Shown here: positions 11,326 through 22,560 of the stretch, one piece after another
Layout: each line of letters begins with the position of its first letter
How positions within the stretch are numbered: the stretch's first letter is position 1
Origin: Mantis religiosa
Lineage: Eukaryota; Arthropoda; Insecta; Mantodea; Mantidae
Assembly: GCA_030765055.1 (NCBI GenBank)
Contig: CM060958.1
Span: 111,887,127 to 111,951,126 of the forward strand
DNA: 64,000 nt
Direction of reading: 5' to 3'
The notes under the pieces: model-generated
What the model saw: the letters and a program-made list of their open reading frames with translations, nothing else
Told to the model about the DNA's origin: nothing
The model's database searches: none
Made by a program: the position numbers and the translations under genes

Positions 11326-11904
11326 TTTCATATTCAGCAGCAATTTAACATATAAGAGTAGTGGTTTGAAGATATTGTGACCTTTTGTGTTCGTGGAATT
11401 AAAAGTCCAAGTTGCAGAAATACAAATAGTTCTTTATTTCTACCGAATTACAGTTGGTACACGTATCACACACAGTTACGTAACACTGACAATTACGCAA
11501 CACTCACAATTACGTAACACTCGCTACTCGCTACTCTCGATCCGACTAAGAACTGGAAACTGCCTGAGTCGTCCAACGTGACGCTTATATAGGCAGATCG
11601 CTGCATCTCGAAGCTTCGCGGCTCGGGACACTCATCCCGATTGTTTCAGACGTCAGGGGGAGGGGAAAGAGACGGTACAATGACTCGCGATACTTTCCTA
11701 ACCATCCCCTCAGTGAGCGCCACAAGATAAATGGGTAGGCGTGGCCTAAATGCCTGCTGTCTCCCACCCAGGTGCCAGTTGGTCGTACCTACCGATAATT
11801 GGCTGACAATATTATCTTTATGACTCATCGTTTCCACCTCAGTAATTCAGGACACTCAGGAAAGTATATTAGGCGTACACCAGAATTGATGAGAAACTTA
11901 CTCA

Positions 11905-12290
11905 TTAAATATTGTTGCGAAGCCGTTATCTACGATAGCGCGGCTTGTGTACACAAAAGAGCCGGCAAATAAAGATAGCTGAGATAAAGGACTTTCCGGC
12001 ATAGATTAAGTTACGCTTCTGGAAGATGATAGAATATAGACTGTTCTGGAACAGTCTTGAACTTATCAGTGAGGTATTTAAGAAGGCGACGACTCGCCAA
12101 GAGTGAGTCGTAAGCAGTAAACAGCTGTAGGGTGTTGTTGTAACGAGAGCTGTTTGTTATAGTCATGGACCTTAGTAGACGGTGTGTAATATAGCGCTAC
12201 TCAAACGGTTACCATGGCGGCGTCAAAGGATGCGATAAGATTTAGATATTCAGTTACGCAGAGATAAGATGTGTCGACCCGCACGCTATG
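11905..12290 (+). promoter_or_regulatory. possible promoter or solo-LTR-like segment
   Basis: GC-richer than its surroundings. It has TATTTAAG at about 12074, followed about 30 bases later by an AGCAGTAAACAGCTG stretch, and many direct and inverted short motifs (GGCGACGACTCGCC...GAGTGAGTCG). It lies between the left terminus of the D82E transposon and its transposase stop. It could be part of the element or a separate insertion; I see no target duplication. Confidence 0.25.
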
Positions 12291-12440
12291 GAGAAAACAA
12301 CGTTGTCACGTTCTCTCCAAGTTGTCAGCATTGCAAACATTGACATTTATTTCTTAGAATATTTACCAAGTAACAATAAGATTAGCAAAGTTCTTAAGTG
12401 CAACTATGCTAATTATATCAAAGTATATTTTCTACTCACA

Positions 12441-14033
12441 TTACGGTCTGTCTTCGCCTTCCTCCCTGTCACTGCCACTTTCACTCACGTGTATAACGAA
12501 CGAAGCATTGTCGTGTGAAACATCCCGCAGTTGAAATTTTCGTTCTTGTTGCATGGTGTGCTGAACACATCTTTCCCATACACTCGAATCTATATTTGGT
12601 ACACATTCTCTCAACACTTTGCACACACTGTCACTTATAGGAGTTACATTCCTCTTTCTTACTGCATGTTTAAGGCGTGCCCATGTCAACTCAATCGGAT
12701 TGAGACAACAGTGATATGGCGGTAGCCTCAGAACTTCATTACCACGATCTTTTGCTATTTCGTCTATTACATACACTTTTTGTATATTAGCTTCTCGAAT
12801 TATCTCCAAAAGCGCGGCTTTTACAGAAACTGGACTGGGTATTTCTAAATTATGTTCTAACATAAATTTAATCATTTCGTCCTTTTTGCTAGACATGGTG
12901 GGAATTTTTATCTTTATCCGTGAATGATAACTAGGATTATCTAAGACAATCACACACTTAGGAGGAATGTTTTCCAAAAGTTTGTTCCTAAAGCAAGTTT
13001 CAAATATTTCGGCATTCATCTCGTGATGAGAATCGGCTAAGGATTCCCAAATACGTTTGGAGGACAAATATAAGCAGCCCTCAATCCAAACCGGCTACCA
13101 CCTGCATGCAGAATCATTATTTTTTTTTTTCCAAGGGTCACAGGGGCTGGAAGGCATCAAGAGCAACTGCCGTCATCCCAACCTTTTCTTACGACATCTG
13201 CTCAAGTACTTGTATCTCCATGCCACAATCCTTGCTGATTCCATAATCACAAGCCTCTTATTTAACGTGCGAAAGTGGAAACCTAACTTCACTAACAACT
13301 GCCTAAGTGAATCCTTTTTGTAAGGGAAATCGCACACGGTTTGAAGTTTATGCAGCAATTACAAAATTGTTGGTGATTGCCCTTCTTTATAAAATCTGTA
13401 CACCTCCCTACGAACTATGTCACAGGTGAAATTATAAACCTTACCTAAATTTAGTTGCCTGGTGCCCTTCTTTTTTGACGTAATAGGAAGTCTCTTCGCA
13501 ACTTTTCTAACTGTATGTCTGCTTAAGCGTACTGCTTCAGCAGTTCCAGTAATAGGTTCCTTTGTTGTATTGGCTTCCATATACTTAAAATCATTACATA
13601 TTAATTTCTGGGACTGTTTACTGAGGGTTCCTAAAGGTAGCTTGCTTCCTTTTACTCTTTCTTCATTTGCTGTCCCACCAGCGACACTAGAAGTAGAAGC
13701 AAAATTATTACTAGCACCACTAATATTATCACTACGAGATAAACTGGCTGGATTACTGACACTATTTCCACCATCAAAGCTAGATACGTCCCAAGGTCTC
13801 CACATATTTAAGAATAGCCAGGAAAGACCACTTGCACCATTGAAGTTCACAAGAAAACTAACAGAATGAAATGAATCATGAATTAGAAAGAAAACAGCGA
13901 AGATATTGCAACTCTGTATTTTACTCCACGTGGACATAACATGTATGTCATTTGTGATTCCTGCGCATTCATTGGCTGAAGTGCTGCGTTCATTGGTGCT
14001 TAGCAGAGGTCCGAGAACCGCGCCAGTAACCAT
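12441..14033 (-). pseudogene. IS630/Tc1-type (D82E) transposase, broken
   Basis: The C-terminal frame (13067-12441, 208 codons) holds the second catalytic Asp in VIVLDNPSYHSR and the final Glu in LPPYHCCLNPIELTW. I count 82 residues between them, the spacing I recall for the Sailor lineage. Upstream, 13358-13173 reads KLGFHFRTLNKRLVIMESA and AWRYKYLSR. 13660-13400 reads the N-terminal helix-turn-helix, with AVRLSRHTVRKVAKRL and VRREVYRFYKEG. The segment that should carry the first catalytic Asp, about 13070-13172, is shortened and replaced by a poly-T run and unrelated codons. The protein therefore cannot be active. Whether the first 140 residues of the 14033 frame are coding is unclear. Confidence 0.8.
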
Positions 14034-14815
14034 CTCACCTTTCGGACAATAATTAGTGCGTTACCTGAGAGGTTTCTATCAACAAAGATAAATCCATGGA
14101 AAGCGTTCCAATAGCGCTACAATACGTGACGTAATGTTGTTACGTGAGAATTGAACCGTGTATTTCTATGGAAACAAAGAACATTTGGAATATCTGCAAC
14201 TCGGACTTTTAATTCTACGAACCCATAAAGTCACAATATGAATTAAATCTCAATTTGCATATCAGAACATCGGGAAGGCATAGTAATTGCACGATGGTGC
14301 AAAAAATATCGTCTGTGTTAGCAATATTTTTATAATGAGCCACATTCTCACAGAAGAACGTTTAACTAACTCTGATGACCTCTCATTACGAATTTTGCCA
14401 ACTTTATTTAGTTGACCTGAATATTCCCACATGCGTAGGCCAAAATGTAGAAATTAGTAAACTCTGTGGATTTTTAAAAATAAACCGGCAAGTCAGAAGA
14501 CGTCGGCATGTTTAATTATGATGTTACTTACGACCTTGGGAGTTTCTGAGTGAAGTCTGGATCGTTTGGCACCTGCTCAACACCTGCTGCAGGCACGAAC
14601 CGGTAAATTAATTTTCCTCCCTTGCATCAATTTGCACTCCGCATTTTTATGTTTGATGTTGAGTGAGGATAAAAGGACAGAGTGTAAACATTTTCCAGGA
14701 AGTTTGGAGTTTACAAATAGTACGAAGGATAAATATGCAGCTCCAACTGACCTCTGCAAACTATACTGCCTAGGAAGGAGAGCCTACCTTTCGAAACTAT
14801 GCCCTACACACGGCT

Positions 14816-14950
14816 AGTGGAAGAACAATTAATTTCCATCAATTTATCTAACAGTGGTTTTACTGTGAAGCCTGGGACTTGAGTGAGTCGCCACAAAAGG
14901 CATGCATTTCACTATATAGAAGAACTTCTAGTGGTATACTGGAAAATATG
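14816..14950 (+). repeat. SINE family C body fragment
   Basis: The run TTAATTTCCATCAATTTATC, then GAAGCCTGGGACTTGAGTGA and TCGCCACAAAAGG, matches the bodies at 18.55, 39.53 and 39.84 kb. The tRNA-like head is absent here. Confidence 0.65.
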
Positions 14951-14958
14951 AGATAATA

Positions 14959-15480
14959 TTGTGACTTTGTGGGTTCGTGAAATAAAAAGTCCAATTACAC
15001 CACTCAACAATGTCCTTTATTTCTACCGACTTACAGTTTAACACTTGCCAATTACGCAAAATTGCGTACTGCACACAATTACAATTCACCAGTTCGTCCG
15101 TTACAATTTCCTTGTACTCGCGGTTACGTAAGCTCCGGTACACATTCACAGTTACGTACAGTCTTCCGTTGCACAATCCTTTCGTTCATTAACACGTCAC
15201 TGACGAACACTGCCTTCTTACACCAAGAACTGTCCTCACTCACACACTAACCAACTGACTGACTGACTAGCTGCAGCCCTTTTATAGGCATCTCGCCGTC
15301 TTCTAGACGTTTCCAGATGATGAAAGATCCCGTAATTTCTGGAACCAGGTGGAAGAGAAACAGACCGCACAATTATGTTTCTTTCCCCAGTCGTCCCTGT
15401 CACCACTATAAGACAAACGAGGGGAGGGCGTAGCTAACATTGACCTCCCTCGTCTCCCGCTCTCAGCTGCTTTCATAGGG
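14959..15480 (-). mobile_element. left terminus of a D82E-type transposon
   Basis: TATTGTGACTTTGTGGGTTC begins here and the next 60 bases match the left end of the transposon at 11375. Both have several TTACG(C/T)A repeats and a TATAGGC(A) stretch further in. I find no right end or transposase, so this is a truncated or non-autonomous derivative. Confidence 0.65.
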
Positions 15481-15844
15481 TGTTCCAACGCCCGCGTTAC
15501 AATATCTTCGGAAAAGTTAAAGGCATATGAAGGCGGACCAAACCAGCGAATTCTAAGTTTGCTTCTCCTACCAGCGCTGCAGAATTGGTACACGCATCTC
15601 AACTGAGAACATAAAATTTATTGGTTACGCTAGGATTAATGTTTAAACATGACAGATGCCAGTCTTATAACAAGAAATAGTTTTACTTTCTAATCATGAC
15701 AATACAAAAGTCTTGCCTCTACGATATTTATAACGCGAGCGATGCACGTTTATTTTCACATGGTTATGGTTACCCAAAATCCATCCATTCAATACAGATA
15801 AGACTGAAAAACAGCACTCCTTCCTCACAATATTTATCTCAAAC

Positions 15845-17100
15845 GCTAGCCAATACTCCTTATAATGCAGAGGTAATAAATACAGCAAACAGTTCTAACA
15901 TAAATCACCTAGAAGTATGCCAAAATCAGGCCCTGCGACTAATAACCGGTGCAGCAAAATCAACTCCAATCACGACAATGCAAGCCTTAACTCGGATTTA
16001 ATACATCTAACTTTAGAAGAGCAGGCACTACTACATCATTAAAAATGTTGCCGTTAAAAACAACAAAATGGGAGAAAAGATTTCTACAACCAATTAAGAT
16101 GAAAACACAAACAAGTTTCTTACACAACGTTACGGAATTAAAACAGATCTGAATCTTCCTAATTCTAAAGAAAACATTTTAATCAAAGAAAACCCACTAA
16201 CTTTTGAACCAATTAATATTCAATTAGATTTAGAACAAATAGTTACAAAATCTGAAACTTCCAAACCTGTACTAAAAGCACTAGCATTACAAACTGTGAA
16301 CAATAGACACCCACCTGAAGAATGGTTACATATCTACAAAGATGGATCTAATTTGGACAACAACTCAGGAGAAGGAATTAAGTGTGCAGTGTTCTCATTC
16401 GATCAACCAGCAGGATATCACACAACAAATTTTGATGCAGAAGTAACGGCTATTCATATTTCACTCCAACACCTTCTATACAGAATAGATAAATTCAAAA
16501 ATGCTGTCATACTTTCTGATTCTAAAGCAGCACTATGTGCAATGAGTTCATATAAAATGAGGTCAATCCAAATTAAAGAATGTCACAAAATGATCCAACA
16601 ACTTCAAAAACTATAGAAAAGAATTATATTACAGTGGATACCTGCACATTGTGGAATTGCTGGAAATGAATCAGCTGATTTCCTTGCCAAAAATGTGTAA
16701 ATTTAATTCAGAACAAAATTTAAAACTTACCCTTTATATCCATAAAAAGATTAATTAAAAGCAAATATAAAAACAAATAAAACCAATCAATATCTAACAA
16801 AGCCAAAGATAAAAAATGGAACATTTTAATTAAAAATCCAGAAATTATTCCAGAAATCCCACGTAAAGCTGCAGTAACCAGTTTTAGATTACCTATGAAC
16901 ATGATTATTTGGCCAAAGCTTACACAGAATAGGAATTTATAAAAGTCCAAATTGTCCTCTGTACAACAAAGAAGAGGAAATTACTGAAGAACATCTTTTA
17001 ACCTGTGAAGTCCTATCTGCCGGACCCACTACACAGATATATTGGAGAGCAAGAGAGCTAATGGCTTTATTGCCAAAGCCTAGCATTTGAAAACAACAAC
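15845..17100 (+). mobile_element. LINE 3' part with RNase H domain, 15-bp target duplication
   Basis: Broken frames read NHLEVCQNQALRLITGA, a long middle part, and then an RNase H domain. Its acidic residues stand in YKDGSN, FDAEV, ILSDSKAAL and GNESADFLAK, with WIPAHCGIAGNESADF strongly conserved. A C-terminal knuckle CPLYNKEEEITEEHLLTCE follows. RNase H after the reverse transcriptase points to the I, R1 or LOA-like LINE groups. The perfect duplication ATATTTATCTCAAAC stands at 15830-15844 and 17101-17115. The element is 5'-truncated and inactive (stops at 15999 and 16615). Confidence 0.9.
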
Positions 17101-17554
17101 ATATTTATCTCAAACATAAATAAACCGTACACCTACTATGAAAATAGAAATCAGACAGTTTGAAGCAGACTGAGTTAATGTTCAGTTCGTTTTCAGAGTA
17201 CAGGTGTGTGTATTGACCTCGAGCTGAAATATTGTTAATATTACATTAAATTATTATTATACACATATATTTTCTCCAATGTTTGTGATCCGAGGGCGTG
17301 AATATGTCCCTCGACGCTAGGACAAGTGGTATTTCGATCAACAAACGTGTTTAGTGATTCATTCTCAGGGCAAAACATTATATTTAATGTGAACACGATT
17401 TTACGAAAGCTCTCCAATCCAGAATATAGGTAACTGTAGATATTTCACAACCCGGCAATTAACTGTAGCAGCGTGTGGTGTAGGTAGTGTACACACACAG
17501 TCAAGAATTTGTAGTGAAGCAGCTTCACCCTTAGATTATCTCCGGGAAAGACCC

Positions 17555-17792
17555 ACAATTGTACGTCCTCCAACGTTAAGTCATATCGGACGGTGAATGA
17601 AATGGTTGAAATGATGCTCAAATGAGCCCAGGGTTCATGAAGCTTAGAGTTACTTGACATTCTTCTTTAAGGATAAGGATAAACTCTGGAAAAAACTTAT
17701 CCAGGTAACTCACCCTGACCGAGATCCTAACTCGGGACCTCTTGAACGTGAGGCAGACAGCTACCATCTACGCTATCGAGGCAGGCGGAAAG
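17555..17792 (-). repeat. SINE family A, full length
   Basis: It runs from the tail GTACGTCCTCCAACGTTAAG to the tRNA-like head, whose reverse reads GCCTCGATAGCGTAGATGGT. Flanks resemble GGAAAGACCCA and GGAAAGCACGT, a likely decayed target duplication. The matching place in the second copy of the host repeat (about 57.6 kb) has no SINE. Confidence 0.85.
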
Positions 17793-18075
17793 CACGTTGC
17801 TGAATTGGAAACCGTACTTGCTGTTCCACTGTTGAGACGTGTCTCAAGACAAGATTTTAACGCTTTATGAATATTTAATGAGTTGTTTAATTACCGGAAA
17901 AATAGGCAACACCTTTTCTGGCGAGTAAAGCGTGCTCTTATGCACAGAATCTCTTCCGGTGCACGCACTACGCTTGGCAACATCGCTCCTCTTGTGCATT
18001 GGCTAGCGTTCTCATGCCTTTAACTTTTGCAATCGGTATAGTTGCAAAATGTAGTGTCATGCTGTCAGGTTGTCG

Positions 18076-18850
18076 TGGCAGCTAATTGGCTAAGAGTAAC
18101 TGGAAATGGAACAGGAGATCTGTGATCAAATCCTGGCTATTGCACTGAATTTGTCAGTCTGGTTCTATCTTCTACTAGTGTGACGACCTAACCATGGATT
18201 GTAAAAGCTAAGGAGCACGTGGCCAAATCGTACAAGGGGAGAATAGCTCAATTGGTAAGGAATGCATACATTACGAGAAGTTGGGATTTTCTATTAGGTT
18301 ACAAACGAACTTTAACTCACCCAATAAAAATATTTAATACAAATAAACAGATTAAAAAGGTGGCCACAGTGGCCATTTACCTGACCTCAAGAGGTTGCCT
18401 ACAAATGCATCTATCCGTGCCAAAATGTAGTACAAGAGAGAGTGAGCAACTCCCTTATGCAAACTTTTAACCAACAGGTCATGGAGTGGGGGGAGTGACG
18501 TCACACGTACTACTGAAGTCACATCAACTATTATTAGTATTGGTTAATACAGTCACTTGTGACACTACTGTAGAAGAATTATTAATTTCCATCATTTAAC
18601 ATAATAATACGTAAACTATAAATCCTGTGGGTTAAGCACTTATAGTACACTATGTTGCCATAAAAGATGTGTATCTCATTATATACAAGATCTCCTAATG
18701 GTTTATCGGGAAAATATGAGCAAGTTGCAGAACTTGGTGCTACGTTTGTCATGGTAACTCAGTGGTTAATAGCAACCCGACGGAGATTGGGAGATTCGTG
18801 GTTCAAATGCCAGCTAAGGCACTGACTTTGTCATACACACGGTTAGTATG
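18076..18850 (+). repeat. SINE family C pieces with tRNA-like heads
   Basis: Three tRNA-like heads can be seen: near 18085 (CAGCTAATTGGCTAAGAGTA ... GATCAAATCCTGG), near 18245 (TAGCTCAATTGGTAAGG) and near 18752 (GGTAACTCAGTGGTTA ... GTGGTTCAAATGCC). The body with TTATTAATTTCCATCATTTA lies at about 18570-18720. They look like several degraded, partly overlapping copies. Confidence 0.55.
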
Positions 18851-19049
18851 GGAGAATAATTTCCTATAATACTATGAAGCCATATTTTCTCTAGTTTTCA
18901 CCAGCAATTGCCAATAAACAAAAGAAAACTCTTACACAAATTGGAGGTAGATGAAAACATAACTCTTTTATGAGGGGAAGCTTCGTTATAATAACTGGTA
19001 TTACTTTTAAAGAAGACGTTGTCAAGTTATTAAAAGTGAGATATTTCTT

Positions 19050-19157
19050 GTATAGGAAATGAGTAGTTGTCAAACATTTTTAGGATTACTCACTCAGATG
19101 ATTTTTTTTTTTTTTGAGTAATCCTAAAAATGTTTGACAACTACTCATTTCCTATAC
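19050..19157. repeat. perfect 43-bp inverted repeat, 22-base spacer
   Basis: The left arm 19050-19092 starts GTATAGGAAATGAGTAGTTG. It is the exact reverse complement of the right arm 19115-19157, with no mismatch in 43 bases. The spacer is CTCAGATGA followed by a run of 13 T. The outer flanks AACTGGTATTACTTTTA (18990) and AACTGGTATTACTGTTA (19157) are near-identical direct repeats, so the hairpin may sit within a small insertion of about 150 bases. Confidence 0.95.
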
Positions 19158-19174
19158 AACTGGTATTACTGTTA

Positions 19175-19860
19175 ACTATGGTTGCCTTTGCGTTCTCGAG
19201 CAGTGTAGTATTTTTGTGCACATACATGCAACTTCATTTTCTTAATTTCTGACTTTTTCTGGTATAAATTACTTATTCTCTCATAAAGAAATACACATAT
19301 AGCTCAACAATTAGGCCGATAAAAGAAAACATTTGTGTTTTGTAGATCTAATTTTGTTTTAAAATAATTTCCTATAAATTTTAATCCAGAAATAATATAA
19401 ACAAGATATAATGTTCTTATTTATATAATAAACTTACTGGATTGAGGTATATAAGTGCATTTCTAATATATGTGGACACAGGGTATAAAATTTTCGGTCT
19501 GATATCTTAGATAACCGGTCACGAGTTCAGCAGATCAAGGTTTCGCGGTACAGAGCTTCTCATATCCCCTTTAAGTTGCGGACCACACAAGCAGAGAGGC
19601 AGACGCACGGCACCTTTTACTAAAATGCGTAGTGACTTCATTCAGATAATGTTGTCTTTCCTTTAATGTTTCAATAATTAACGAAATACTTTTAGATCAG
19701 AAAATTAAAAGTTAAGTTAAAATACTCTACCCATGGAAAATTCATACAGGAAGACTAAAGAAACATTGTACTGTTTCAGAAATTTTCGTTTTTATATCAT
19801 TCTTCTGAACTACATGGTAGCTCAGAAACCCTTAATGAGGTAGGTTTTTCATGACCTCCT
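19175..19860. other. no recognisable feature
   Basis: AT-rich with no coding or repeat signal that I can assign. Confidence 0.4.
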
Positions 19861-20000
19861 TTAGTGAGATTGTCTCTGTGGTCTGTTAGCAGGCTAACTT
19901 CTAAATCTAGAGTTTTCGGGTTCGATTCCCGAAAAGAGGGTGAGAAGTTTTCTTCAGCCACGTTTATTCCCCACGCTTCCTAGTGTCTCAAAGTGTAAAT
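19860..20000 (+). repeat. tRNA-like SINE head
   Basis: A near-perfect B box in a stem (TTCGGGTTCGATTCCCGAAA) follows TCTGTGGTCTGTTAGCAGGC. There is no tRNA cloverleaf beyond the T arm, and the sequence continues into an unrelated body. It is therefore a SINE head rather than a tRNA gene. Confidence 0.5.
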
Positions 20001-20137
20001 GCGCGCGCATCACGTGTGTGCATTTAAAAAAATAATACAAACGCAAAGATTAGCACCTGTTTCTAAGGAAAGCGCCGCATATCTTAGATGTTAAATGGAT
20101 CATTAAGAAACGTCTGTTTTGATCAGTTTTTTTGTTT

Positions 20138-20333
20138 GTAATTTATATCCTCCAACCTTAAGTCATATCAGACGATGAATGAAACCGGTGAATTGATGCT
20201 CAAATTAGTCCGCAGTCCAGAGAGCTTAGAATTACCCGACATTCGTCTTTAAGGATAAATGAAAACCCCGGAAAAGCTTCATCCAGGTAACTCACGCTGA
20301 CCAAGATTCAAACTCGGGACCTCTTGAACGTTG
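20138..20333 (-). repeat. SINE family A, truncated
   Basis: Tail to B box in reverse (CCTCCAACCTTAAGTCATAT to AAGATTCAAACTCGGGACCT). The A box end is missing. Confidence 0.85.
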
Positions 20334-20737
20334 CTATGAAGTGAAGATAAAAAAAGAATTACTCTCGAAAATAAGTTGGTATTAGAGGATGGGAGTTCAT
20401 ATGCAAAATTGGGCCAAATGTTGTGGGAAATTTTAAAATATAAGATTTGATGCTTAGCAAGTTTAAAGAATCAATTAATTGAAATTAAAGTTGATAGGTG
20501 CATACCCAATTTTAAATACAACTTTCTGCAGAACTTTTCAGCAATTTTTCATACTCAAAATGCTACACACATGATATTTTTGCTATATGTTTTAAAAAAC
20601 TTTTGTGCATCTCTCAAAATTATATTACAGGAAATGGTTGTTTATAATAATGCTTCATTTTTCAGAAATAAACTATTAAATGTGAAAGGACATCCGAAGG
20701 CAAAAATTTTTATACAATAACATAAATAGTATAATTC

Positions 20738-20966
20738 CCGCCTCGATAGCGTGGATGGTAGCGTGTCTGCCTCACGTTCAAGAGGTCCTGAGTTCAAATC
20801 TCGGTCAGGGTGAGTTATCTGGATAAGGTTTTCCTGGGGTTTTACCTGATCCTGAAAGACGAATGTCGGGTAACTCTAAGCTCTATGGACCCTAGGCTCA
20901 TTTGAGCATCATTTCACCCACTCCACTCATCGTCCGATATGACAACGTTGGAGGACGTAAATTGTA
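20738..20966 (+). repeat. SINE family A, full length, best preserved
   Basis: tRNA-like head: CCTCGATAGCGTGGATGGTA as A box region and GAGTTCAAATCTCGG as B box. The common body follows (GACGAATGTCGGGTAACTCT, then TCATCGTCCGATATGACAAC), and the end is GTTGGAGGACGTAAATTGTA with an A-rich tail. Length is about 229 bases. RNA polymerase III would transcribe it from the internal promoter; mobility would depend on a LINE. Confidence 0.9.
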
Positions 20967-21347
20967 AAAAAGGAGTATAATATGATAAAAGAATTCTGTA
21001 AATTCTGCTTCTTTTTATTTGAAAATTTTTAAAATGTTTAGGGCAGATTGATTTAACAATAAAAACATTTCTTCTTACTTTATTTTCACCCTCTTTGGGG
21101 TACGTTGAATCAATAATTTCCCTATATGTTATTCTTTTCTTAGTTCCCAGTATTTCTTCATTCTTAGTTTTCTTTCCTTTCTTCTGCCGAGATTTGATTT
21201 TAATGTATATTTATTTTTGAACCTTATATTTTAGTTTTTAGCTATTACTTTCAATAAACATGCATGATAGAATTTTAAAATACCAACTATTATGTACATA
21301 TTTCAAACAGATTTCCAAAATTTAGACAATATGTTTGTGATACTCAC

Positions 21348-21590
21348 CAGATTGATGGTGACGATGAGATCGTGCTGTTGATGTTTCTTTGTCTTGGTTT
21401 TCTTGCCGCCCTTGACAGAGGCCGCCTTCGGCTGGGTCTTCACTTGCCCCTTCTGAGCTGTAGGAGGTTTCTGTGCTGGCTTCTGAGCAGTTTTAGCCTG
21501 CCCACTCTTCTGGCTGGCGACCGGAGTCTTTTGACCCGCTTGGCCCTTCTGATTTACATGGCCGCCCCCATCCGCGGGCTTATTGCGGGC
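21348..21590 (-). CDS. host gene exon, 81 codons, Lys/Gln/Ala/Pro-rich
   Basis: On the minus strand a 243-base open segment lies between a 3' splice site (ATTGTTACAG, just right of 21590) and a 5' splice site (GTGAGTATCAC, just left of 21348). Both are canonical, and the exon is phase 0 at both ends. It is much richer in GC than its flanks. The peptide starts ARNKPADGGGHVNQKGQAGQ, repeats QK/AQK/PAQK-type motifs through the middle, and ends KGGKKTKTKKHQQHDLIV followed by TINL. It is low-complexity and strongly basic, so probably a disordered linker or nucleic-acid or membrane-adjacent tail. Similar Lys-Gln repeats occur in ribosome-binding protein 1 and kinectin-like proteins, but nothing here settles identity. 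No other exon of the same gene is recognisable in the window, so its introns must be long. Confidence 0.8.
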
Positions 21591-21599
21591 CTGTAACAA

Positions 21600-22320
21600 T
21601 TAAATACGTCACATTAGTATACCAAGAGTTATTTCACAACTTGATGTGTTTATAACTACGAAGAAAGCAAGACTTGGCAGTGCAGGAACAGAAACTTTCC
21701 AGAGCATACAGCGAGGAAGGGAAATCCCAAGTCCCTGAAGCAGAAGGGCGGAGGAACATTTTCTTCATTTTTTTCAGCACAACATTAGACCAGCTTTGTC
21801 TTTAAAATTAACACTGACAAAACAATTAATGCACAATATCTGTTTGAATAACTATTAATAGAACATTCCCCTTCTGCTTCTGAGTTCCAAAATTATCTTC
21901 TATCCCGTATGAAAAAGGTAAATAATAAATGAAATCAAAATAAGGAAGATGATTTATGCTTTGAGAAGCTTTTTCTAAAACGAAAACTATATCTATTTTT
22001 ATTTGAGTGTTCTATAGCACCTACCAGGTATTAAGGGACATTGGCAATGAATTCTCCAACTTTTTAACTTTAACGCTGTTTATTTATAAAATTTCCACAC
22101 TTACGCCCAATTTCACCAACATTTGTTAAAATCTACGTTAAAAATGTAACACAAAACTGTTAAAGTTCTTGCATTTGACCAACTCGTTTTCTGAAAATGG
22201 TAACAAACACATGTTAACGTCTAGAGACCTGTAAATATTAAACATATAGAAGGCTGTGTGTAAATCTTCTTTTTTCAGAACGTACTGTGGTGCGCAGTTA
22301 TTATTTTCGTTTACAAAAGC
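21600..22320. other. probable intron or intergenic sequence
   Basis: AT-rich sequence upstream of the host exon on its strand. No second exon is visible. Confidence 0.4.
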
Positions 22321-22329
22321 CGAAAAATG

Positions 22330-22560
22330 GCGGGTGAACAAAATTATAACAGATCTCGTACACAAATTTCTCATAAAAAAGAACGTTGAGTTAATAACTA
22401 AATATAAGGATATTGTAGAAAGTAAAGGATGGATGCGACAAATGTGAAAGAGAAAAACGTGACATAGGAAATTATTGGAAGCAGGTTTAAATACAATGCA
22501 AATATCACAACTAGAATTACGAAGCAACTTCGTCAGTATTACGTAAATTTAAAACGAGGA
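22330..22560 (+). pseudogene. Myb/SANT-like DNA-binding domain remnant
   Basis: With one frameshift the translation reads KKNVELITKYKDIVESK, MDATNVKEKNVT, GSRFKYNANITTRITKQLRQ and YYVNLKRGAKKEK. This is the usual helix order of the Myb/SANT-like domains found in Harbinger-type transposons and in many insect regulatory proteins. It has a stop in place of the conserved Trp after KNVT. The last 60 bases are the first unit of the tandem array that follows. Confidence 0.6.

Larger units (their letters stand above)
11375..14236 (-). mobile_element. IS630/Tc1-type transposon, D82E (Sailor-like), near complete
   Basis: The termini are inverted. The left begins TTGTGACCTTTTGTGTTCGT and the right, in reverse, TTGTGACTTTATGGGTTCGT. 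Both continue with GAATTAAAAGTCC(A/G)AGTTGCAGA. TA flanks at 11373-11374 and 14237-14238 fit a TA target duplication. A degraded transposase lies on the minus strand. The left terminus alone recurs at 14959 and near 27010. Length is about 2.86 kb. Confidence 0.8.
15480..18075 (+). repeat. unnamed ~2 kb interspersed repeat, carrying a LINE and a SINE
   Basis: Several blocks match the minus strand at 57.42-59.09 kb in the same order: AGATGCGTGTACCAATTCTG (reverse, 15.5-15.6 kb), TTCACATGGTTATGGTTACC, AATATTGTTAATATTACATT, GTTTGTGATCCGAG, and the end around ATATTTAATGAGTTGTTTAA. I see no long frame in it and cannot name it. A LINE interrupts it at 15845-17100 and SINE A at about 17555-17790. Confidence 0.7.

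Noticed and set aside
11375..15480. A pair of LTRs at 11375 and 14959 in direct orientation
   Set aside because: The matching sequence at 14236 lies inverted relative to 11375, and the protein between is an IS630-type transposase, so these are transposon termini rather than LTRs.
19050..19157. A rho-independent terminator
   Set aside because: The 43-bp stem with an internal T run is not of that form, and the sequence is eukaryotic.
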